The position numbers and the translations under genes are program-made. The notes beneath the pieces were generated by a model, which was not told the DNA's origin, searched no databases, and was given only the letters and a program-made list of their open reading frames with translations. Positions 1 to 9,400 of a stretch of DNA of 64,000 bases are shown here, in pieces; the stretch's first letter is position 1; each line of letters begins with the position of its first letter. The stretch is from an uncultured Dyadobacter sp. (lineage in GTDB: Bacteria > Bacteroidota > Bacteroidia > Cytophagales > Spirosomataceae), in assembly GCF_946482605.1 (NCBI RefSeq), contig NZ_CAMLSE010000037.1:1-64000 (forward strand), written 5' to 3'.

Positions 1-11
1 TCCGATCCTGA

Positions 12-335
12 AGAGACTGCAGGGGGCGGAAGCGCGCGTTTTTGCATCACGTTACCTGCGCACGTTCGGCATCGGCGAATCGCGGCACCGGCACCATGCT
101 GATCCATGCCAATGATGTGTACGCCGGACCTGGTCACAATGCCCGCTGGATTACCGATGATGCCGGTACCGACTGGCTCCTTTATCACGCCATCGACAAA
201 AAGCAGCCATATGTTTCCACAGGAGCCAACCGTCGCGTGCTAATGCTTGACAAGCTCGTCTGGAAAAATGGCTGGCCTGAAATTTCCAATGCAGTACCTA
301 GCTTAGAAAACAGTCCTGCACCTCTTTTTAAATGA
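12..335 (+). CDS. GH43-like glycoside hydrolase, C-terminal fragment
   Basis: The visible part is the end of a family 43 five-bladed beta-propeller hydrolase (arabinanase/xylosidase type). The stretch AGPGHNARW, then WLLYHAID, RRVLMLDKLVW and NGWPEI, follows the usual order of the last GH43 blades (GPGHN, LVYHAID, RVMLIDRLVW, DGWP). Family members are about 300-350 residues, so most of the protein lies before the window. The reading frame is closed by TGA at 9-11, and the first ~15 codons after it do not align convincingly with the family. Either there is a frameshift close to the window edge or the gene is a decayed 3' remnant. The first usable start in frame, TTG at 42, is unlikely to be real. 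The stop lies 20 bp before the next hydrolase gene, suggesting one transcript. Confidence 0.6.
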   Translation, partial: RDCRGRKRAFLHHVTCARSASANRGTGTMLIHANDVYAGPGHNARWITDDAGTDWLLYHAIDKKQPYVSTGANRRVLMLDKLVWKNGWPEISNAVPSLENSPAPLFK

Positions 336-355
336 AAAACTAATCCCAATACCGA

Positions 356-1519
356 ATGAAATTGCTAAAAACGACGATCTGGGCCTTGGCGGCCTGTTTG
401 ATGTTCCAGAGCTGCGCTAAAAAAGCGGAGGAAAAGAAGGATGAAACGCCCGCGCAGGAACAGGCTGCGACGCGCGACATATGGACTAAAGAGCAAGCCA
501 AAGACTGGTATGCGAAGCAAGGCTGGCTGGTAGGGGCCGATTTCCTGCCGAGCACGGCCATTAACCAGCTGGAAATGTTTCAGGAGGCTTCTTTTGATAC
601 GGCTACGATCAATAGGGAGTTGGGCTGGGCCGAGGGAATCGGTATGAACACCATGCGGGTATACCTGCATGACCTCTTGTATCAGCAGGATTCCGCCGGG
701 TTTATCAAAAGGCTGGACGTATTCCTAAGCATCGCGGAAAAGCATAAGATCAAGCCGCTATTCGTGCTTTTCGACTCCTGCTGGGATCCATTCCCGAAGC
801 TGGGGACGCAACGTGCTCCGAAGCCGGGCGTGCATAATTCGGGCTGGGTGCAAAGTCCGGGGTACGATGCGCTTAAAGACAGCACGCAGTACCCACGCCT
901 GGAAAGGTATGTTAAAGGTACCGTGGCCGCATTCGCCAACGACGACCGTGTGCTGATGTGGGATATTTGGAACGAACCGGATAATACCAACAACAGCTCT
1001 TACGGAAAAGTAGAATTACCCAACAAGGTCGACTATGTGCTTCCATTGATGGTCAAAGCCTTCGATTGGGCACGTTCGGTGAACCCTTCCCAGCCTTTGT
1101 CGGCTGGCGTGTGGGCAGGCGACTGGTCGACACCGGAGAAGCTGAAACCGATCGAAAAGGCTAGTATCGAGCAGTCGGACGTGATTACGTTCCATAACTA
1201 CGAGAATGCAGACGAGTTTGAAAAGCGCATCAAGCAATTACAGCAGTATGACCGCCCGATGATCTGCACCGAATACATGTCGAGGGGTAACGGCAGCTTC
1301 TTCGAAGGCTCGTTGCCGATCGCCAAGAAATACAACGTTGGTGCGATCAACTGGGGACTTGTAGACGGTAAATCACAGACCATTTATCCGTGGGACAGCT
1401 GGAAGAAAACCTACACCAAAGAACCTGACCTCTGGTTCCATGATATTTTCAGAAAAGACGGTACACCTTACAAAAAAGAGGAAACGGATCTGATCAAAAA
1501 GCTGACCGCTGCGAAGTAA
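356..1519 (+). CDS. GH5-like (clan A) glycoside hydrolase lipoprotein
   Basis: This is a secreted 387-residue lipoprotein with a signal peptide ending in the lipobox FQSC (Cys20), followed by a charged linker. The catalytic domain is a clan GH-A (beta/alpha)8 barrel. WDIWNEPDN carries the presumed acid/base Glu207, and the strand ICTEYMSR carries the presumed nucleophile Glu306. Relatives are often labelled cellulase or 1,4-beta-xylanase, but the substrate cannot be read from the sequence. It follows the GH43 fragment by 20 bp and is closed by a strong terminator, so the two probably form the end of a polysaccharide-degradation operon. Its likely site is the outer membrane. Confidence 0.75.
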   Translation: MKLLKTTIWALAACLMFQSCAKKAEEKKDETPAQEQAATRDIWTKEQAKDWYAKQGWLVGADFLPSTAINQLEMFQEASFDTATINRELGWAEGIGMNTMRVYLHDLLYQQDSAGFIKRLDVFLSIAEKHKIKPLFVLFDSCWDPFPKLGTQRAPKPGVHNSGWVQSPGYDALKDSTQYPRLERYVKGTVAAFANDDRVLMWDIWNEPDNTNNSSYGKVELPNKVDYVLPLMVKAFDWARSVNPSQPLSAGVWAGDWSTPEKLKPIEKASIEQSDVITFHNYENADEFEKRIKQLQQYDRPMICTEYMSRGNGSFFEGSLPIAKKYNVGAINWGLVDGKSQTIYPWDSWKKTYTKEPDLWFHDIFRKDGTPYKKEETDLIKKLTAAK

Positions 1520-1547
1520 GCTTGGCGGAATGGCGATAAGTAAAATG

Positions 1548-1577
1548 CCCCGGGGTTTACGCTCCGGGGTATTTTTT
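1548..1577 (+). terminator. Rho-independent terminator after the GH5-like gene
   Basis: CCCCGG (1548-1553) pairs with CCGGGG (1564-1569) around a ten-base loop. The stem is followed by TATTTTTTG. It ends the GH43/GH5-like transcript. Confidence 0.8.
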
Positions 1578-1662
1578 GTTTGTAATGCCCCTAATTTTTC
1601 TCTGAATAAAGCGAAGTGGCTCGTAATCCATATCTTCACGGCCCAAACATCCTTAACCAGAA

Positions 1663-3210
1663 ATGAAGAAGAACTACCGGCTGTGGGCGATCGGGTTATT
1701 GGCGATCTTACAGCTGATTCCGGCCGTTACGCATGCCCAGCGAAGACAACAGAAGCCGAATGTAATATTTATCTATGCCGATGATGTGGGCTACGGCGAC
1801 CTGAGCGCATATGGCGCTACCAAGATCAGCACGCCCAACATCGACAGGATCGCCCGCGAAGGGATCCGTTTTACCAATGCACATGCCACATCGGCTACCT
1901 GCACACCCTCGCGTTTTGCATTAATGACGGGCAAATACCCCTGGCGGCAAAAAGGCACAGGTGTACTCCCCGGCGATGCTGCATTGATTATCCCGACCAA
2001 TCAGCTGACCTTGCCTGCGATTTTTCAGCATGCAGGCTACAAAACTGGTTCGGTAGGTAAATGGCACCTCGGCCTTGGTGGAGCCAACCAGCAGATCAAT
2101 TGGAATGAACCGATTGCCAAAGGTCCCAATGAGGTAGGTTTCGACTACGCATTCTTCTTCCCGGCGACTTCCGATCGCGTGCCGACGGTGTTTGTGGAAA
2201 ATCATGACGTCCAGGACCTCGATCCTGCCGACCCTATCGAAGTGGATTATTCCAAAAAAATTGGCAATGAGCCTACCGGCCTGGAAAATCCGGATTTGCT
2301 GAAATTACCCGCATCACCGAGCCATGGGCATAACAATACGATTGTCAATGGTATCGGGCGCATTGGCTGGATGACTGGCGGCAAGCAGGCCCGGTGGACC
2401 GATGAGGAAATTGCCCATGTGTTCCTGAGCAAAGCGGAGGAGTTTATGGAGGATAACCGGAAGAGTCCGTTCTTTCTTTACTTCTCACTCAATGATATCC
2501 ACGTACCGCGAATGCCAAGTACGCAATTCAAAGGAAAAAGTAAAATGGGACTGCGGGGCGATGTGATCCTGCAAATGGACTGGACGGTAGGGGAGATCCT
2601 CAAAAAGCTCGATGAGCTGCATATTGCTGAAAATACGCTGATCATTTTTTCCAGCGACAATGGCCCCGTGCTGGACGATGGCTACGCCGATAAGGCCGTA
2701 GAGCTGGCCAAAGGGCATAGCCCGGCCGGACCGCTGCGCGGAGGCAAATACAGCGCATTCGAAGGTGGAACACGGGTTCCGTGGGTGGCACGCTGGCCGC
2801 AGACGATCAAGCCCGGCTCCGTGTCCGACGCACTGATCTGCCAGATAGATCTGATGGCCTCATTTGCACATTTCTTCCAGCAGAAAACGGGCAGCGAGGA
2901 AGGCGTAGATAGCTTCGATGTGATGGATGCAATGCTCGGCAAAACGCAGACGGGCCGTACCTGGCTCATCAAACAGGGCGGTGCATTGTCCATTACCCAG
3001 GGCAACTGGAAATACATCGAACCCCGGGAAGGCAAGGCTGTTGCCGAACTGACCCAGGTCGAAACCGGCAACAACCCCAGGCCGCAATTATACGACCTGA
3101 GCAAGGATGTGGGTGAAAAGAACAACATTGCGGACAAATATCCGGCAAAGGCAAAAGCCATGGCCGCCGAGCTTGAAAAAGTGCGGGAGGCAGGGCGTAG
3201 TCATAAATGA
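1663..3210 (+). CDS. Secreted type I (S1) sulfatase
   Basis: This is a 515-residue formylglycine-dependent sulfatase with a signal peptide (about residues 1-26, ending THAQ). NVIFIYADDVGYGD supplies the metal-binding Asp40/Asp41. CTPSR at Cys80 is the classic C-x-P-S-R site whose Cys is converted to formylglycine. GKWHLGLG and SSDNGP are further conserved sulfatase motifs. It would remove sulfate from a sulfated sugar or ester in the periplasm or at the cell surface. It needs a maturation enzyme that is not encoded here. It lies about 140 bp after the previous terminator and is probably transcribed on its own. The substrate subfamily cannot be assigned by eye. Confidence 0.88.
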   Translation: MKKNYRLWAIGLLAILQLIPAVTHAQRRQQKPNVIFIYADDVGYGDLSAYGATKISTPNIDRIAREGIRFTNAHATSATCTPSRFALMTGKYPWRQKGTGVLPGDAALIIPTNQLTLPAIFQHAGYKTGSVGKWHLGLGGANQQINWNEPIAKGPNEVGFDYAFFFPATSDRVPTVFVENHDVQDLDPADPIEVDYSKKIGNEPTGLENPDLLKLPASPSHGHNNTIVNGIGRIGWMTGGKQARWTDEEIAHVFLSKAEEFMEDNRKSPFFLYFSLNDIHVPRMPSTQFKGKSKMGLRGDVILQMDWTVGEILKKLDELHIAENTLIIFSSDNGPVLDDGYADKAVELAKGHSPAGPLRGGKYSAFEGGTRVPWVARWPQTIKPGSVSDALICQIDLMASFAHFFQQKTGSEEGVDSFDVMDAMLGKTQTGRTWLIKQGGALSITQGNWKYIEPREGKAVAELTQVETGNNPRPQLYDLSKDVGEKNNIADKYPAKAKAMAAELEKVREAGRSHK

Positions 3211-3217
3211 GTTTTAA

Positions 3218-3267
3218 TGCCACGAATGCACGAATATGCTTTGCGCTTAATTCGTGCATTCGTGGTG
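3218..3267. repeat. Long palindromic intergenic repeat
   Basis: CCACGAATGCACGAAT (3220-3235) is perfectly inverted at 3250-3265 around a 14-base loop. Each arm contains a tandem of CACGAAT. Flanking TTTTAA and TTAAAAAA would give U-rich tails on either strand. It may act as a bidirectional terminator of the sulfatase gene, or be a dispersed REP-like element. No second copy was found in the window. Confidence 0.8.
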
Positions 3268-3321
3268 TATTAAAAAATATTCGCTGCTCCTAAGTTACCA
3301 TTACAAACCCCGAGCGTCTAA

Positions 3322-4365
3322 ATGCATAAACCATCGTCGTTTATGCAAAACTTTTACTCATTTCCATCGCTGCTGGCTGTGCTGTTGCTGATACCCGGGA
3401 TCGGTCGCACGCAAGTCGTTTATTTTCATCAGGATTTCAGTCAGACGACATCGCTGGTCAACCCGGAACCAGACACCGGGCAGTTCAGTCATGTGATACT
3501 GACGGCACCTACGCTATCCTACCACAAATTTCACAAAGGCTATATGGAGCTCGTCCGTACGCGACAGGACTCGGCGACGGGCGGAATCATACGTGCATTG
3601 CGTGCCACTCCGTTTACGCCAGGCCCGGAAACGCTTGTCATCCGGCTCCGTCTCAGCGCGGAATCGATCGGAGAGGCTGCCCAGAATGCGGTCTACTTCT
3701 ATGTCGGGGAAGATTTTAACCCCGTCAACAATTCGTTTCCGGGTAATGCATTGATGTTCGGCAAATGCTCGGTTAGCTTTTTGGATGACTCTTTCCTGAT
3801 CAAAGACCTGGAAACCTTGCTGACGAGCAAAAGCTACCCGCCAAAGACAAGCGTCACCATCACATGGGTCCTCAACAACAGCGCAGCACCTTTGTCCTAT
3901 CGCCTGACTGAGCCCGGGCGTGAGGAAACCGCTGAGCCGGGAACGTACGATTTGTGGGTGAACGATGAGCCGGTCAGCAAAGGCAGCAAAGCCTATCCGG
4001 GCAGCTCGGCCTATTCGGCTACCAAGCTTTCCAACTTTGAAATCCGGTTCCGGAACGGGATAGGCAAAATGCGGATCGACGAGATTTTGATCAGCGACGG
4101 CAAACCAACACCGCAGGCACAGGAAGTTTTTGTGTTCCCGAACCCCGCCATGGCCAACGTTATCGTGCTGTCCGGTTCCGGGGTCGATGCTGCATCGGTT
4201 CGTCTTATCGACGCCGGCGGCCGCATTATACCGACCTACGCGGTGCCGGAGCTTCCCGGAAGACTGAAAGTCATGCCGTCCGGGCCGCTTGCGTCGGGAA
4301 TCTACCTTTTACAATATCAGGAGTGGGGCGGGGAGGTCAATGCCGTGAAAGTATTGATCGAATGA
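3322..4365 (+). CDS. T9SS-sorted secreted protein, function unknown
   Basis: This is a 347-residue exported protein. The hydrophobic signal segment (PSLLAVLLLIPGIG) fits a start at either ATG 3322 or ATG 3343. The latter gives a more typical signal peptide. The body is beta-rich and has no enzyme motif I recognise. The last ~80 residues begin with EVFVFPNPAMANVIVLSG and end with PLASGIYLLQYQ...VKVLIE. This is the type IX secretion C-terminal sorting domain (PNP motif, SGIY motif), so the protein is expected to be exported through PorV/SprA and attached to or released from the surface. It stands alone between the sulfatase and an ECF sigma gene. Confidence 0.8.
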   Translation: MHKPSSFMQNFYSFPSLLAVLLLIPGIGRTQVVYFHQDFSQTTSLVNPEPDTGQFSHVILTAPTLSYHKFHKGYMELVRTRQDSATGGIIRALRATPFTPGPETLVIRLRLSAESIGEAAQNAVYFYVGEDFNPVNNSFPGNALMFGKCSVSFLDDSFLIKDLETLLTSKSYPPKTSVTITWVLNNSAAPLSYRLTEPGREETAEPGTYDLWVNDEPVSKGSKAYPGSSAYSATKLSNFEIRFRNGIGKMRIDEILISDGKPTPQAQEVFVFPNPAMANVIVLSGSGVDAASVRLIDAGGRIIPTYAVPELPGRLKVMPSGPLASGIYLLQYQEWGGEVNAVKVLIE

Positions 4366-4469
4366 GAGAATATAATAGGACGATTGCCCGATGGAATTAA
4401 ACTAATCTTGCAAAATAAATTGAGTTTGCGGCTAGTTTTAATTTAATTAGGCGTCCCTTTCAATAAGTT

Positions 4470-5069
4470 ATGAAATCAACGTCCTCTTTTTCAGAAGAAC
4501 GCTTGCTGTGGCAGGATTTCCTGACCGGGGATGTAAAGGCTTTCGAAAGGCTGATGGCAGGTAGTTTCCGGTTCCTTTTCAGCTATGGGAGCAAGTTTTC
4601 CAAAGACAAGGAATTCGTGAAAGACAGCATTCAGGACCTATTTCTAGTGCTTTGGGAAAAAAAAGAGAACCTCAATCCCGATGCCGCCGTAAGGCCCTAT
4701 CTCATGGCTTCTCTTCGCAGGCTCATGCACCGGCAATCATCTGCACGCACCTGGGTAGGCAGCGAACCACTGAACGGGGACGATGAATATTTCGACATCG
4801 AGTTTTCGGTGGAAGCGGAGTATATCGAAAACGAGGTGACGCTCGTCAGGACCCGTCAGCTGGAAAAGCTTTTGAAAGCCTTGCCCCGCCGGCAGAAGGA
4901 AGTGGTGTATCTCAAATTCTTCCAGGAGCTCAGCCGCGAACAGATCGCCGAGGTAATGGCCGTATCGCCGCAAACAGTTTCCAACCTGCTTCAAATTGCT
5001 ATCAGGCAACTGAAAGCACACTGGAAAGCCGAATTTCTGACATTTTTTCTTCTACATTTCCTATTCTAA
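4470..5069 (+). CDS. ECF RNA polymerase sigma factor (Bacteroidetes SusCD type)
   Basis: This is a 199-residue group 4 sigma factor. Region 2 spans about residues 24-65 (FERLMAGSFRFLFSYGSKFS through DSIQDLFLVLWEKK). Region 4 spans about 130-185, with the helix-turn-helix in SREQIAEVMAVSPQTVSNLL. It ends in a strongly hydrophobic tail, FLTFFLLHFLF, beyond region 4. It is followed by a FecR anti-sigma gene, an STN-containing SusC and a SusD, the standard trans-envelope arrangement in which an occupied receptor releases the sigma factor. A weak TTG...TAGTTTTA promoter-like pair lies at 4408-4440. The target is probably the downstream susCD operon and its own gene. Confidence 0.9.
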   Translation: MKSTSSFSEERLLWQDFLTGDVKAFERLMAGSFRFLFSYGSKFSKDKEFVKDSIQDLFLVLWEKKENLNPDAAVRPYLMASLRRLMHRQSSARTWVGSEPLNGDDEYFDIEFSVEAEYIENEVTLVRTRQLEKLLKALPRRQKEVVYLKFFQELSREQIAEVMAVSPQTVSNLLQIAIRQLKAHWKAEFLTFFLLHFLF

Positions 5070-5185
5070 CTGCCAGATCATCAGGTTGTCAGAAATTCAA
5101 TGTTCTTTTTTGAAGAAATAATTTAAAAATAATTGGTATCCAGCTCCGGGTTCTGTCTATCCTAGTTTAGACACAATGAACTGGT

Positions 5186-6310
5186 ATGGACCGCTACAAC
5201 GACTTTTCTGTTGAAGACTTTGTTTGGGACGATTTCTTTCGTCAATGGACCTTGTCGCCCACCCCTGAAACCGACGAGCTATGGGACGATTGGATCGATG
5301 CCAACCCCGAAATGCTCGAAAAAATAGAGCAGGCCAAGGCCATTGTGCTCTCCCTGCGCCTGCACGAGCCCGAGATCGACGATTCCGAAATCAACAAGGT
5401 CGTGAAACAAACCGTCGGCCGCATTACCGGCGCGGAGGAAGAGAAGCAGCGGTCGGCCTTCCGGCGGATACCTGTGTTTTCTATTCCCTGGATGCAATTC
5501 GCGGCATCGGTCGCATTCATCGTACTCCTGGGCTGGGCAGTTTATTCGGTGACGGTCCAACGCGAAAGCGAGCCGCAACTGGGCCAGCAGGATAACATCA
5601 TCAGGCGCAGCGAGTCGTTTACTGAAAAAAATAACAATACCACCCAAACGATAGAGATTGCATTGAGCGACGGTAGCCGGATCAGCCTGGCGCCGAAAGG
5701 ACGTATACGCTATCCGGAACAGTTCGATGGAGAGCGGCGCGAGGTATTTCTGGAAGGAGAGGCGTTTTTCGACATTGCCAGGGATCCCGATCACCCATTT
5801 CTGGTGTATGCCAATGGCTTGGTGACCAAAGTTCTGGGGACCAGTTTCCGCATCAAAGCCTACGGGGGCTCACGGGAAGTGACGGTGGAGGTCAAGACCG
5901 GGAAGGTTTCCGTATTCGCCCAATCCGACCCGCATTTGAACGAAAAAGTGGCCGACAAGGCGTTGCAAGGCGTCATACTTACGCCAAACCAGAAGATCAT
6001 TTACGCCCGCGACGAGGTGAAAATGGTGAAAACGCTTGTCGAGAAGCCCGAAATGGTGGTTCCCAAAGCTGAAATCCCGCTGTTTGAATTTGAAGATACG
6101 CCGGCCAGTGAGGTATTTGGCACCATTGCCAAAGCTTATGGCATCGATATACTGTACGACGAAGCATTGCTGAAAGACTGCCCGCTCACGGCGCGCCTCG
6201 ATAATCAGACGCTTCACGACAAGCTCAACATCATATGCAAAGCCGTAGAATCCGACTACGAGGTCGTGGACGGCCAGGTGATCATCCACAGTAAAGGATG
6301 CCGGAATTAA
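5186..6310 (+). CDS. FecR-type anti-sigma factor with DUF4974
   Basis: This is a 374-residue single-pass inner-membrane protein. The N-terminal cytoplasmic segment (1-100) would hold the partner sigma factor. One membrane helix lies near 104-122 (FAASVAFIVLLGWAVYSVTV). The periplasmic FecR domain covers about 155-250 (DGSRISLAPKGRIRYP, VFLEGEAFFDIARD, VLGTSFRIKAY). The C-terminal DUF4974 domain at about 297-374 resembles an STN fold and is thought to meet the STN domain of the receptor. The gene lies 116 bp after the ECF sigma gene and before the SusC, so the three form one signalling unit. Confidence 0.9.
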   Translation: MDRYNDFSVEDFVWDDFFRQWTLSPTPETDELWDDWIDANPEMLEKIEQAKAIVLSLRLHEPEIDDSEINKVVKQTVGRITGAEEEKQRSAFRRIPVFSIPWMQFAASVAFIVLLGWAVYSVTVQRESEPQLGQQDNIIRRSESFTEKNNNTTQTIEIALSDGSRISLAPKGRIRYPEQFDGERREVFLEGEAFFDIARDPDHPFLVYANGLVTKVLGTSFRIKAYGGSREVTVEVKTGKVSVFAQSDPHLNEKVADKALQGVILTPNQKIIYARDEVKMVKTLVEKPEMVVPKAEIPLFEFEDTPASEVFGTIAKAYGIDILYDEALLKDCPLTARLDNQTLHDKLNIICKAVESDYEVVDGQVIIHSKGCRN

Positions 6311-6378
6311 CCAGAACCATCACGTAACCCTTTAAAATTCATAACCCAAGAAACAGAAAGCATACCCCCAAAAAAGAA

Positions 6379-6408
6379 GAGCCGGCAATGTTCCCGCATC
6401 ACCGGCTC
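6379..6408. other. Hairpin in the FecR-SusC spacer
   Basis: GAGCCGG (6379-6385) pairs with CCGGCTC (6402-6408) across a 16-base loop in the 188-bp gap between fecR and susC. No T-run follows directly, so an attenuator or RNA-processing site is as plausible as a terminator. Confidence 0.4.
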
Positions 6409-6498
6409 CGTTAATATCCCTTTTGGTTGTCGCCATTTTCCTCCCGTAGGAGGCAGGGATCGTTTTGCCAAATTTCAATCTACAAAACAATCAAATCT

Positions 6499-9400
6499 AT
6501 GAAAAAACCTTTAAAATACCGTAGGGTATTACTGTGGACCATGCGAATGACAGCTACTCAACTTATGCTTGCCCTCGTGTTCATAGCAACAGGTTATGCC
6601 CGAGAAGGCAGTGCGCAATCACTTCTCAGCCAAAAAGTATCCATTACAGCGAACGGAAGCGAGGTTAAGAGGGTACTAAGCCAGGTGGAAAAGCAGGTCG
6701 ATGTGCGGTTTGTTTTCAGTTCCAAACTGATCAAATCAGCCAGGAAGGTAACCGTTTCGCTGAAAGACAAGCCGCTGTACGAAGCCCTCGATCACATTTT
6801 GACACCCCTGGGACTGGATTACGAGGTTTCAGGCAAGATTATCATTCTCAGGAGAATAGAACTCAATGCCCCCGAGGTCCCGGCTGGGCAGGGATCACGG
6901 GAATCGGCGCCAAAGCGGGCGGTTACCGGTAAAGTACTTGACGGTGATTCCAATTCGGGCTTGCCGGGCGTCAGCATTGTGCTGAAAGGGACACAGACAG
7001 GAACTACGAGTAATACGGACGGTACTTTTCAACTGGAAATCCCGGAGTCCGCCGCTACCAACTCCGTGCTGGTTTTCAGCTTCGTAGGCTACAAATCACA
7101 GGAAATCGTATTGGGTAATCAGACGGCACTGACGATCAATATGATGCTGGAAGACAAGTCGTTGCAGGAAATCGTCGTGATCGGTTATGGTATGGTGAAA
7201 AAAAGTGACTTGACCGGCTCCGTGGCATCCATTAAATCTACCGAACTGAATGCATATCCGGCCACGAACCTCGTACAATCACTGGCGGGAAGGGCAGCGG
7301 GTGTATATGTTTCCCAAAACACAGGAGCGCCGGGCAGTCCGATCAGCGTGCGGGTGCGAGGGACCAACTCTATACAGGGTAGCAATGAGCCCCTTTATGT
7401 GGTGGATGGCTTTCCCTATTCCGGTAGCCCTACTTTGCTGAATAATGCTGATATAGAGTCGATTGAAGTTTTAAAAGACGCTTCCGCCACCGCTATTTAC
7501 GGATCGCGCGGCGCTAATGGCGTGGTGCTCATCAGCACTAAAAAAGGAAAGGCTGGCCGTGTAAGCGTGGATTATGACGGCTATTATGGCGTCCAGAGCA
7601 TTCGGAAGAAACTCGACCTGATGAATGCGACCGAATATGCGAATTTTTATAATGAACAAGCCGCGAACGATGGACTGGCACCGCATTTCACGCCCGATCA
7701 GATCGCAGGTTTTGGAAAAGGCACCGATTGGCAGGACCTGGTTTTCCGCAGTGCGCCCGTGCAAAACCATGCATTGACAGTGAGCGGAGGAAACGAGAAG
7801 ACGAGGTTTTCGGTGGCGGCAAGCAACTTTAACCAGGAAGGCATCGTGGTCGGTAGCGATTATGTGAGAAACTCCCTGCGCCTGAACCTCAGCTCCGACA
7901 TTGGCAAGAAATTCAAATTCGACCTCAGTTCGCTGCTGAGCCGCATCGACTCCGATCGTAAGAATTCTGAAAGAGGAAACCGCGGCGGAACGCTGATGTC
8001 GGCCATGCTCTCGGGCTACCCAACCATTCCCTCTACGCTCGCCGACGGTAGTTATTCGCGACTGGCCGAGGCTTATGCCTGGGGCTCCAATGTGATTACC
8101 AACCCTTTGAATTTCCTTTACCAGCAATCGGACGTCATCCGCTCCAACAAGGTGCTGGCTAATGGCGCAGTGACATTTGAACCCATTAAGGGCCTGATGA
8201 TCAAAACGCTGGCAGGTATCGAGAGCACCGACGACCGCACGGACGGCTACACGACCACCAGATTTGTCAACTCCAAAGGGTCTGCGAGTGTGGGAACCGA
8301 AAGGGTAACCAGCATTCTGAGTGAAAACACCGTGAGCTATCTCAAAGACTTTGGCAAGCACAGTGTTTCGGCGGTAGCGGGTTTCACTTATCAGGACTAT
8401 ACAAGAAACACGTTATCTGCCTCAGGAAGCGGTTTTATCAGTGACAACCAGGAAACTTACGACATCGGTGCGGCCGCTACCCAAAACGTTCCCAGCTCCT
8501 CGTACCAGAAATGGTCGTTGCTTTCGTACCTGGCGCGTGTGAACTATACTTTTAACAGCAAAATCCTCGCGACGGCCAGCTTCCGCGCCGACGGCTCGTC
8601 GCGGTACAGCGCGGGACAGAAATGGGGCTTTTTCCCTTCCGGCGCACTTGCCTGGCGTTTGTCGGAGGAGGAGTTTATCAAAGATATCCCCTTCATTTCC
8701 GACCTGAAATTAAGGGCCGGGTACGGCGAAACGGGTAACACGTCCATTCAGCCTTACTACACTTTGAACCAGCTGAATTCAGGCCAGGTGGTGTTTGGCG
8801 ATGCATTCATGACTTCCTATGCGCCCGGCACACGGCTGTCTGGTTCGCTGAGATGGGAAACCACAGCTCAGGCCGACTTCGGTATCGACCTGGGACTTTG
8901 GAACAACCGCGTCAATGTAACGGCCGATTATTATATCAAAAACACCCGCGACTTGCTCAATAACGTGGCGCTGCCATCGTCGCTGGGCTACACATTTACA
9001 GTTCAGAATATTGGTAAAATTCAAAATAAGGGCTTTGAGCTCGGTGTCAATGCAACTGTTCTGGAAGGGGCATTTAAATGGAATGTGTCGACCAATTTGT
9101 CCATTAACAAAAACAAGGTCTTGAAGCTTTATGGCGGAAACGACATTCTGGGACAGACAATCGGGGCGGCAGTGAATGATAATGTGAACATCCTCCGTGA
9201 AGGTTATCCGCTCGGGTCGTTCTATGGATATGTGGAGAAAGGGTATGACGAGAAGGGCTTTATAGCCTATGAAGATTTCAATAACAGCGGAAGCCGTGAT
9301 GCCGGCGACAAGCAGATCATCGGTAACCCGAACCCGAAATTTACCTATGGTTTCAACTCGAATATGTCTTTCAAAAATTTTGAACTGACATTCTTCATCC

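Noticed and set aside
6427..6498. TTG-initiated upstream extension of the first SusC
   Set aside because: It adds 24 polar residues before a normal signal peptide. ATG 6499 is the better start.
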